Of a DNA stretch of 38,233 bases, positions 31,367 through 38,233 are shown piece after piece; the first letter of the stretch is position 1, and each line of letters begins with the position of its first letter. Where the stretch lies: the NCBI GenBank assembly GCA_044350425.1, contig JBILHS010000052.1, forward strand, positions 1 to 38,233. Direction: 5' to 3'. Origin of the DNA: M3007 sp044350425 (GTDB lineage Bacteria > Bacteroidota > Bacteroidia > Chitinophagales > Saprospiraceae). The notes beneath the pieces were generated by a model, which was not told where the DNA came from, did not search any database, and saw only the letters and a program-made list of their open reading frames with translations. Position numbers and translations under genes: made by a program.

Positions 31367-34300
31367 ATGCGGAAGCAAATTGCTTATGCTCTAATGGCCA
31401 CAGCTGCAGCAGCAGGCCTTTTTTTCCTTGTGCGCAGTCAGCAAATCGTTAAAAACGAGGCTTACTACGAAGCTGTTTCTAAGTACATCTATGCCTTCAC
31501 CTCCGGTTCGATCAGCCGGGATGATGTCGTGCGTGTCCGCTTTGTCAATGCAGCCATTTCGCAAGAGCAGATTGGTATGGAAGTGCCGGGCAATGTATTT
31601 TCAACCGACCCAAAAATCGAGGGCAAAGCGATCTGGGAAGATGATCGAACCATTAAACTTACCCCTGCTGAGGCTTTAAAACCCGGCAAACATTATACTG
31701 CAGAGGTTTTCGTGAACCGCGTTTATGCAGATGCACCCAGCCTTGCACGTTCCTTCGAGTTTGACTTCACCGTGCGTGAACTCGCTTACGAAGTCGTAAC
31801 CGAGGGGCTCTCTGCAGACCCGAACGACCCGCGTCAACAACGCGTAACCGGACGAGTCCGGGTAAACGAATCCTGTGATGCGACTAAAATCGAACAGATG
31901 TTCAACGCCAAACAAGGCAACAAAGCCTTGCTGGTCAGCTGGCAACACAGCCAGGACGGACTTTCACATGCCTGGACCGTTGCAGGCGTGGAGCGATCCA
32001 ATGCTGCCAGCAGTGTGCGCCTGGCCTGGTCCGGATCACCGATCGGAGTAGAAAAAAGCATTTCCGAAGAACAGGCCGTTCCCGCGTTGGGCGATTTTTT
32101 GGTGCTCAGCGCCAAAGCGGTGCAAGTAGAAGAACAATATATTTTGCTCAATTTTTCTGACCCTATCTCTGCAGCGCAGGATTTATCCGGTCTGGTGCGC
32201 CTGGACAATTTTAACGGCAAACTACGTTTTGTAACAGACGGCAATTTTGTGCGCGTTTATCCAGGCGAACGCATTACCGGAGCCAAAAAGCTGCTGGTAG
32301 ATGGCAGCATTCGCAGTGCGTCCGGACAAGGACTGAACACTGCCGGCGAATGGAACCTTAACTTTGAAGACCTAAAGCCCGGCGTTCGTCTCGTAGGCCG
32401 GGGTGCGATCATCCCACAGCAAGCAGGCGGAGGTGTGATCTTTCCATTCGAGGCAGTAGGCCTAACTTCTGTCGACGTCGAAGTATTTAAAATATTTAAT
32501 TCCAACATCTTACAATTCCTGCAAGTCAACGAGATCGAAGGTGAACAAGAGTTGGAGCGTGTAGGAAAGATCGTTTTGCAGAAAAAATTTGACCTGGCAG
32601 CCATCAACCCCGATGCCTCTTCTAAAGTTTGGCAACGTTACGCACTGGATCTGAAAGATATGATCCAGAAGGACCCCGGTGCGATCTATCAGGTTCGGCT
32701 GGCGTTCAAAATGGACTACACCACTTGTTCTACCGCGTCGATTGCAGTGGGAGCAGGGGACAATGAGGTAGCTGGAATGGTTAAAAGTATTCTGGGTGGT
32801 TATCGTGGTATTTACTGGAATGAGGACGACAGCGAAGGCTGGTGGTCGGACGAAGATGATTACAACTGGGACAACCGGGAGGTTCCCTGTTCCAAAGAAT
32901 ATTATAACTCAGAGCACTTCAGCAAGCGCAATGTATTTGTGAGTGATCTCGGTCTGACTGCTAAACGTGGTCGGGATGGCTCCCTTTTCCTTGCCGTCAC
33001 AGACCTGCATAGCGCACAACCGGTGAGTGGAATTGACATTGAATTGCTCAGTTATCAGTTACAACCCATCACCAAAGTTCGCACGGAAGGCGATGGAACC
33101 GTAATGGTCGAAGGTTTGCGTGAAACACCCTTCCTGGCAGTGGCAACCGGTCAGGGCCGGCGTGGTTACCTTCGTATGGCCGATGGAAATGCACTGTCAC
33201 TCAGTCGTTTTGACGTAGCCGGGGTAGAATCACAGAAAGGACTCAAGGGTTATATTTATGGAGAGCGCGGGGTTTGGAGACCCGGTGATTCACTCTTTCT
33301 GAATTTTGTGCTGGAAGACAAAACAGGCAAGCTTCCACAAGGCCACCCGGTAGCATTTGAGCTGCGGGATCCAAGTGGCTCTTTGCAGTACCGGACAGTT
33401 GCTTCATCCGGTGTCAATGGCGTGTATCCATTTTATTGCAGTACCCGCGCAGAGGCCAAAACCGGCAACTGGATTGCTAAAGTCATGGTAGGTGGCGCTA
33501 CTTTTTCCAAAACGGTGAAAATTGAGACCGTAAAACCCAACCGTCTCAAACTGGATTTCAATTTTGGTCCACGCAGCTTCCTGACCGCCAAGGATTTTGC
33601 CATTGGAGGCGAAGGTCAGGGCCTGAAGGGTGCCCTGAAGGTGAATTGGTTACATGGAGCCACTGCCCAGAACCTGAAATCTACTGTGGAAATGCAGGTT
33701 CGGGCGGTTAAAACCGAATTTACAGGCTACAAAGGTTACACCTTTGATGACCCTTCCCGATATTTTTACTCGGAGCCTGAAATGCTGTTTGATGCGAGTC
33801 TGGACCAAAACGGCCAGGCGAGTGTAGCGCTTAAAATTGGTCAGGTCAGTGCAGCCCCTGGAAAACTCATCGCCAATTTCAAGGTACGTGCTTTTGAAGC
33901 CGGTGGTGATTTCAGTACGGACAACTTTGCCCTGGATGTACTGCCCTACGATCGTTTTGTAGGCGTTTTTATCCCTACCGATAAATGGGGAAGCAAAACT
34001 TTGGACCGCAGTGGCAGCAGCAAAGTGAATTTTGCGGTCCTGAATAATATGGGCAAACCGGTGGCTAATCATAAAGTAACCGTAGCACTATACCGTGTGG
34101 ACTGGCGCTGGTGGTGGGATGACGATGCCCAGTCAGGCATTGGCCAGTTCAACAGCAGCGAGCTCAATGACGCTGTAGACCACGCAGAATTGATCACAGA
34201 TGCCCGTGGTCAGGCTACCTGGACCGTAAAGCCAACAGGCTGGGGCAGATACCTGGTACGCATTGCCGACACAGAAGAAGGCCATACAGCAGGCGACTTT

Positions 34301-37024
34301 TTCTGGGCAGGACAACCGGAACAACTGGATGACATTCAAAGCCGGAATGCAGCAGCGATGTTGCCCTTCACAGCAGAAAAGGAAAAGTATAATGTGGGGG
34401 AAGAAGTGGTACTGAAAGTACCTGCCAGCGAAAACGGGCGGATCCTTTTGACTTTGGAAACGGGAACCCGCGTAGCAAAGCACCTGTGGTTCGATGCAGT
34501 AGCAGGAGATAACTTCCTGAAATTCAAGGCAGAAAAGGACATGGCGCCCACGGTGTATGCCCACGTCAGCCTCATCCAGCCCCATGCACAAACCAAAAAT
34601 GATCTCCCGATCCGGATGTACGGGATCACGCCGGTGAATATTGAAAATTCAGCGACCCGACTCGAAGCGCAAATTGACATGCCGGATCAGTTGAAACCGG
34701 ATGAGTTCTTCAATATTGCCCTTCGGGAGAAGGGTGGCAAAGCCTGCGTTTATACCCTCGACGTCGTGGATGAAGGCCTGCTCGACCTCACCAGGTTCAA
34801 AACGCCCAACCCATGGGAGGCATTTTATGCCAGGGAGGCGCATGGCGTGAAAACCTGGGATATTTATGATTATGTACTCGGGGCCTATGGTGCAGAACTT
34901 TCGCGCATCCTTGCGATCGGGGGTGACGGGATCAACCAGAAGGCAAAAAATGCCACGCAGGTCAACCGCTTCAAACCTTGTGTGATTCACCTGGGGCCTT
35001 TCAAACTTGAAAAAGGGCAAGTGGCCAAACACCGTTTGAAAATTGAAAACTATGTAGGTTCGGTCCGCGTCATGGCCGTGCTCTCTGCGCCTGCAGCTGG
35101 TGGTGAAGGAGCTTATGGCAATGCCGAAAAAACCTGTCCCGTACGCAAGCCGCTCATGATCATGCCAACCCTGCCCCGGGTGCTGGGACCGGGCGAGACA
35201 CTCCGTTTGCCCGTGGAAGTATTTGCCATGGATAAATCGGTCAGCAGCGCCAACATTTCCGTGCGCGAAAGCAGCGGCCTGGTAAGTGTTGGCGGTGCCA
35301 GCATGAACAACCTCACATTCTCTGAACCCGGCCAGAAATTGACTTATTTTGAACTAAAAGTGGGTCAGAAAACAGGTATTGCTAAGTTTAAAATACTCGC
35401 CACCGGAGGTGGTGAAACGGCTACTTCAGATATAGAAATAGAAGTCCGCAACCCGAATCCTGTGATCACTAGGGTGCTGGATGGCAGCATTGAACCTGGC
35501 CAGACCTGGACCCAATCCTCTAAAGCCACCGATTTTGGCGAGCTGGAGAAAGCAGTATTGGAGGTGAGCAGCATTCCTCCGATCAACCTTTCCAAACACC
35601 TGGAATACCTGATCCGGTATCCGCATGGTTGCATCGAGCAAACGACCTCCGCAGCGTTTCCACAACTCTACGTGGATATCATTTCACCGGTTAGTGATGT
35701 TCAACAGCTGGCTGTTCAGAAGAATATAACCGCCGCCATCAGCAAAATGCAAAACTTCCAGATGAGTTCGGGCGGCTTTTCATATTGGGCGGGCTCTAAT
35801 GATGCAGCAGATTGGGCAGGTACCTATGCAGGACATTTCCTGCTCGAAGCAAAAGCCCGGGGTTATGCCGTTCCACAGCAAATGCTCGACAAATGGATGG
35901 ACTACCAAACCAAAACATCGCGCACCTGGGAGTCTGTCAACGACAATGACCCAAACAGCTGGAACCGCCATGGCAATGAAATGGCACAAGCGTACCGCCT
36001 TTATACCTTGGCCCTGGGTGGAAAACCAGACCTCGCGGGCATGAATCGTCTGCGTGAACAAAAGAAGAAATTTGAAAGCTCTGCGTCTCTTTTAGCGGCT
36101 GCATTTGCGACTGCCGGCAAAAATGAAGCGGCAAGAGACCTGCTCAATGACCTGAATGCATCAAAATTCAGCTACAACTGGTGGGGTTACACCTATGGTT
36201 CTGATTTGCGTGACCTGGCACTGAAGCTTGAAACCCTGAGTGCCATGGGCGATAACAAACGTGGTCTGGACGTAGCCTTGCAGGTAGCTTCTCAGATCGG
36301 GGATGCTGCACGTTGGTACTCCACACAGGAAGTAGGCACTTGTTTGCGTGCGCTTGCAAAATTTGCGAAAAAGGCAACTCTGGGCGACAAATCTGACTTT
36401 GTGATCAAAGCAGGCGGCCGGGACATTCCGATCAATAGCACGACTGCTTATTACCTCTATAATTTGGACGATAGTGAGATCGCCGGAGGTGTCTCCGTGA
36501 AAAACCTGAGCAAGCAAAAGCTCTTCAGTCGCATCGTGATGCGTGGGCGCCCGACGTCGACAGACCTGCCTGCCGAAAGCAGCAACATTACTTTGGGCGT
36601 ACGGTATACCGATTTGAAAGGATCGGCCATCGAACCCGGCAAACTGAAACAAGGCACTGATTTCCTTGCGGAAGTGACCGTGACCCGTACCGGCACGATG
36701 CGTTTTGACTTCAATGAGTTGGCGCTTTCACAGATATTCCCTTCCGGATGGGAAATCCTGAATACGCGTATGAATCTGGTGGGTGGCTCGACCTCCGATC
36801 CAATGGATTATCAGGATGTTCGGGATGATCGGGTATTTACCTATTTCGATCTGCCCTTCAACTGGAGCAATGATAAAAACATGAAGCAATCACGCACCTA
36901 TCGCATCCAGTTAAACGCTGCGTATGCAGGTCGGTATTTCATGCCAGCCATCGCTTGCGAAGCGATGTACGACAATCGTATTCGTGCAGTTACCCCTGGG
37001 AAATGGGTGGAAGTGGTGAATTGA
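31367..37024 (+). CDS. Alpha-2-macroglobulin family protein with intact thioester motif
   Basis: The 1885-residue protein has an N-terminal hydrophobic segment (RKQIAYALMATAAAAGLFFL, 2-21), a signal anchor or signal peptide with no lipobox Cys, so it is probably periplasmic. Bacterial alpha-2-macroglobulins trap proteases. Typical segments are the MG-domain piece YIYGERGVWRPGDSLFLNFV, the A2M piece VYTLDVVDEGLLDLTRFKTP with NPWEAFYAREA, and the thioester motif CIEQ at Cys1422-Gln1425 in YPHGCIEQTTSAAF. The thioester domain is followed by alpha-helical repeats (SYWAGSNDAADWAGTYAGHF and so on) and a C-terminal receptor-binding-like domain. Many bacterial A2M genes sit beside pbpC; none is adjacent here. 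A hairpin terminator and palindromic repeats follow. Confidence 0.93.
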   Translation: MRKQIAYALMATAAAAGLFFLVRSQQIVKNEAYYEAVSKYIYAFTSGSISRDDVVRVRFVNAAISQEQIGMEVPGNVFSTDPKIEGKAIWEDDRTIKLTPAEALKPGKHYTAEVFVNRVYADAPSLARSFEFDFTVRELAYEVVTEGLSADPNDPRQQRVTGRVRVNESCDATKIEQMFNAKQGNKALLVSWQHSQDGLSHAWTVAGVERSNAASSVRLAWSGSPIGVEKSISEEQAVPALGDFLVLSAKAVQVEEQYILLNFSDPISAAQDLSGLVRLDNFNGKLRFVTDGNFVRVYPGERITGAKKLLVDGSIRSASGQGLNTAGEWNLNFEDLKPGVRLVGRGAIIPQQAGGGVIFPFEAVGLTSVDVEVFKIFNSNILQFLQVNEIEGEQELERVGKIVLQKKFDLAAINPDASSKVWQRYALDLKDMIQKDPGAIYQVRLAFKMDYTTCSTASIAVGAGDNEVAGMVKSILGGYRGIYWNEDDSEGWWSDEDDYNWDNREVPCSKEYYNSEHFSKRNVFVSDLGLTAKRGRDGSLFLAVTDLHSAQPVSGIDIELLSYQLQPITKVRTEGDGTVMVEGLRETPFLAVATGQGRRGYLRMADGNALSLSRFDVAGVESQKGLKGYIYGERGVWRPGDSLFLNFVLEDKTGKLPQGHPVAFELRDPSGSLQYRTVASSGVNGVYPFYCSTRAEAKTGNWIAKVMVGGATFSKTVKIETVKPNRLKLDFNFGPRSFLTAKDFAIGGEGQGLKGALKVNWLHGATAQNLKSTVEMQVRAVKTEFTGYKGYTFDDPSRYFYSEPEMLFDASLDQNGQASVALKIGQVSAAPGKLIANFKVRAFEAGGDFSTDNFALDVLPYDRFVGVFIPTDKWGSKTLDRSGSSKVNFAVLNNMGKPVANHKVTVALYRVDWRWWWDDDAQSGIGQFNSSELNDAVDHAELITDARGQATWTVKPTGWGRYLVRIADTEEGHTAGDFFWAGQPEQLDDIQSRNAAAMLPFTAEKEKYNVGEEVVLKVPASENGRILLTLETGTRVAKHLWFDAVAGDNFLKFKAEKDMAPTVYAHVSLIQPHAQTKNDLPIRMYGITPVNIENSATRLEAQIDMPDQLKPDEFFNIALREKGGKACVYTLDVVDEGLLDLTRFKTPNPWEAFYAREAHGVKTWDIYDYVLGAYGAELSRILAIGGDGINQKAKNATQVNRFKPCVIHLGPFKLEKGQVAKHRLKIENYVGSVRVMAVLSAPAAGGEGAYGNAEKTCPVRKPLMIMPTLPRVLGPGETLRLPVEVFAMDKSVSSANISVRESSGLVSVGGASMNNLTFSEPGQKLTYFELKVGQKTGIAKFKILATGGGETATSDIEIEVRNPNPVITRVLDGSIEPGQTWTQSSKATDFGELEKAVLEVSSIPPINLSKHLEYLIRYPHGCIEQTTSAAFPQLYVDIISPVSDVQQLAVQKNITAAISKMQNFQMSSGGFSYWAGSNDAADWAGTYAGHFLLEAKARGYAVPQQMLDKWMDYQTKTSRTWESVNDNDPNSWNRHGNEMAQAYRLYTLALGGKPDLAGMNRLREQKKKFESSASLLAAAFATAGKNEAARDLLNDLNASKFSYNWWGYTYGSDLRDLALKLETLSAMGDNKRGLDVALQVASQIGDAARWYSTQEVGTCLRALAKFAKKATLGDKSDFVIKAGGRDIPINSTTAYYLYNLDDSEIAGGVSVKNLSKQKLFSRIVMRGRPTSTDLPAESSNITLGVRYTDLKGSAIEPGKLKQGTDFLAEVTVTRTGTMRFDFNELALSQIFPSGWEILNTRMNLVGGSTSDPMDYQDVRDDRVFTYFDLPFNWSNDKNMKQSRTYRIQLNAAYAGRYFMPAIACEAMYDNRIRAVTPGKWVEVVN

Positions 37025-37040
37025 TGGCGGATTTTTTGAT

Positions 37041-37083
37041 TTTGGGATGACGCATACAACAAACATGGGGCATCCCAAATTTT
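37041..37083 (+). terminator. Hairpin after the alpha-2-macroglobulin gene
   Basis: TTTGGGATG (37041-37049) and CATCCCAAA (37071-37079) pair perfectly, with a 21-nt loop and TTTT following. It begins 16 nt after the stop codon and probably ends transcription. Confidence 0.6.
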
Positions 37084-37094
37084 GAGCATGCTTT

Positions 37095-37292
37095 GGCCTC
37101 GGAGAGGCTTAACATTGGTAGCAAATGGAATTTGGGATTTGGACGGACCTCGTAGAGGTCTAACATGGGTAAATCCACGAAAATATCGATGTTAGACCTC
37201 TCCGAGGTCCTTTTGCTTTATCATAACATCTACCAATGTTAGACCTCTACGAGGTCCATCCAAATCCCAAATCCCAAATTCCATTTGCTACC
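37095..37292. repeat. Nested palindromic element between the A2M gene and waaA
   Basis: Outer arms run about 37117-37171 and 37231-37292: GGTAGCAAATGGAATTTGGG leads to GGACCTCGTAGAGGTC and a TAACAT tail, mirrored on the other side with a 7-nt duplication (GGGATTT). Four triloop hairpin units occur: GCCTC-GGA-GAGGC at 37096-37108, GACCTC-GTA-GAGGTC at 37146-37160, its mirror at 37242-37255, and GACCTC-TCC-GAGGTC at 37195-37209. Three are followed by, or on the other strand by, TTAACATTGGTAG or TCTAACATGGGTA. The right arm runs into the waaA stop codon (37288-37290). Confidence 0.88.
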
Positions 37293-38233
37293 GCTTTCCA
37301 AATTCCTTCTCCAAAAGCGCCATTACCTTTTCCGTAGCTCCCCGGCTTTCTTCCAAATAACCAATTACTGCTTTCGACGCTTTTTGGTAAAAAACCGGGT
37401 CTCGCAGTTTAGCCAAAACCAAAGCCAATTCTGCTGCATTGTTTACGCTAAACGCCCCACCCCGCGCTACAAACTGCCGGGCTTCTTCGAATTTCTCATA
37501 TTTCGGACCGAAAATAATTGGAAGCCCAAAAGCTGCTGGCTCAAGGGTATTGTGGATGCTTTTACCAAAACCTCCGCCAATGTAGGCGACGGTTCCGTAG
37601 CGGTAAAGGGTATTTAAGAGGCCAATATTATCAATAACAAGGCAAGTCGAATCTAGAGGTCCCTGCGCTGCCTGTGAATATCGTATAGCATCCCCGGCCG
37701 CTTTGCAAATACGCTTTACGTTGATTTCCGAAGTTTCATGCGGGGCGATGATCAGCTTCCATTTTAAAAGATCCGGATGCTTTGGATCTGGGCCGGTTTT
37801 ACATGCATCGAATATCACCGTCTCATCAGGCTCCCAGGAACTGCCCACCACCAAAACAGGTGCTGCATCTGCTTCTATAAACGCCTGCACCACTGCATTC
37901 GGCTGCGCTGCTGCTGCAATTTTTAAAACTCGATCCACACGAGTGTCGCCGGCCACGGAATACTGCTCAATTCCAATCTCCTGGAGCAATTGACCAGAAG
38001 CCCTATTTTGCACAAAAATATGGGTAAAACAGCCCAACATCTTTCGCCAAAAGCCTCCGTACCACTTAAAAAACGGTTGTGATGGACGAAAAAGCGCTGA
38101 GACTAGTAAGGTCGGTGTGCCACGCCTCTGGAGTTCCAAAAGGTAATTGGCCCAGAACTCATATTTGATAAAAATAGCCGCATCCGGCAGGATCAGGTCA
38201 AGAAAATCGCGGGCATTCCGGCGCGTATCAGCC
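37288..38233 (-). CDS. waaA: 3-deoxy-D-manno-octulosonic-acid (Kdo) transferase, 3' part
   Basis: WaaA (KdtA, family GT30) adds Kdo to lipid A at the inner membrane. The frame is open to the window edge, beginning ADTRRNARDFLDLILPDAAI, so the N-terminal half is outside and the full gene is expected to be about 400-430 codons. Family segments are FIKYEFWANYLLELQRRGTP, FRPSQPFFKWYGGFWRKMLG, FVQNRASGQLLQEIGIEQYS, VVGSSWEPDETVIFDA, IAPHETSEINVKRICKA, and YIGGGFGKSIHNTLEPAAFG with GPKYEKFEEARQFV, which end the GT-B nucleotide-binding half. Its stop codon lies inside the right arm of a palindromic element. Convergent with the alpha-2-macroglobulin gene. Presence agrees with a Gram-negative Bacteroidota. 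Confidence 0.93.
   Translation of the reverse strand, partial: ADTRRNARDFLDLILPDAAIFIKYEFWANYLLELQRRGTPTLLVSALFRPSQPFFKWYGGFWRKMLGCFTHIFVQNRASGQLLQEIGIEQYSVAGDTRVDRVLKIAAAAQPNAVVQAFIEADAAPVLVVGSSWEPDETVIFDACKTGPDPKHPDLLKWKLIIAPHETSEINVKRICKAAGDAIRYSQAAQGPLDSTCLVIDNIGLLNTLYRYGTVAYIGGGFGKSIHNTLEPAAFGLPIIFGPKYEKFEEARQFVARGGAFSVNNAAELALVLAKLRDPVFYQKASKAVIGYLEESRGATEKVMALLEKEFGKR

Overview
The window looks like a chromosomal segment of a Bacteroidota bacterium, most likely Saprospiria-like. Four secreted proteins end in a type IX secretion (T9SS) type A sorting domain. Other clade markers are a DUF5723 outer-membrane protein, a LytTR/LytS-type two-component pair, lipoproteins, TAnnTTTG-type -7 promoter elements and weak Shine-Dalgarno signals. 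The taxonomic placement is inference from gene content. I saw no rRNA, tRNA, CRISPR array, complete insertion sequence or phage module.

Layout. (1) 1-1278: a RelE/HigB-type toxin with its XRE antitoxin, flanked by TTGGACATTGG-type repeats and a 14-bp inverted repeat. (2) 1279-6535, minus strand: a CotH-kinase/P-domain/PKD protein and a vanadium-haloperoxidase-like protein with four MopE-type calcium-binding repeats, both T9SS cargo. (3) 6645-10317, plus: lipB, with a 51-codon palindrome-flanked in-frame insertion, then aceE (homodimeric pyruvate dehydrogenase E1) and its terminator. (4) 10445-12357, plus: a small secreted-protein gene broken by an in-frame TAA, then the DUF5723 protein. (5) 12437-20129, minus: phosphate-selective porin, Pit phosphate transporter, LytS-like kinase, LytTR regulator, kbl and a histidine phosphatase. 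(6) 20266-22608, plus: an S8-like T9SS peptidase, followed by a bidirectional terminator. (7) 22683-27915, minus: an M57 lipoprotein, a histidine-phosphatase lipoprotein, lysA, a T9SS protein with five 60-residue repeats, and thymidine kinase. (8) 28139-37024, plus: a proline-rich protein, a coupled FAD oxidoreductase, a flippase-like membrane protein and a giant alpha-2-macroglobulin with an intact thioester motif. (9) 37288-end, minus: the 3' part of waaA (Kdo transferase).

Functional links. LipB makes octanoyl/lipoyl groups needed by the dehydrogenase complex that AceE starts. Pit and the porin form a phosphate-uptake pair across the two membranes. The kinase and LytTR regulator form one operon. 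lysA and waaA serve the cell envelope, and the alpha-2-macroglobulin probably protects it.

The most unusual content is a set of large nested palindromic intergenic elements (15365-15437, 25519-25892, 37095-37292). Two of them share a building block: a 5-6 bp stem with a 3-nt loop, followed by a TTAACRTYGGTAG-like tail. Together with the palindromic insertion inside lipB, they suggest an active, probably non-autonomous repeat family shaping this genome.
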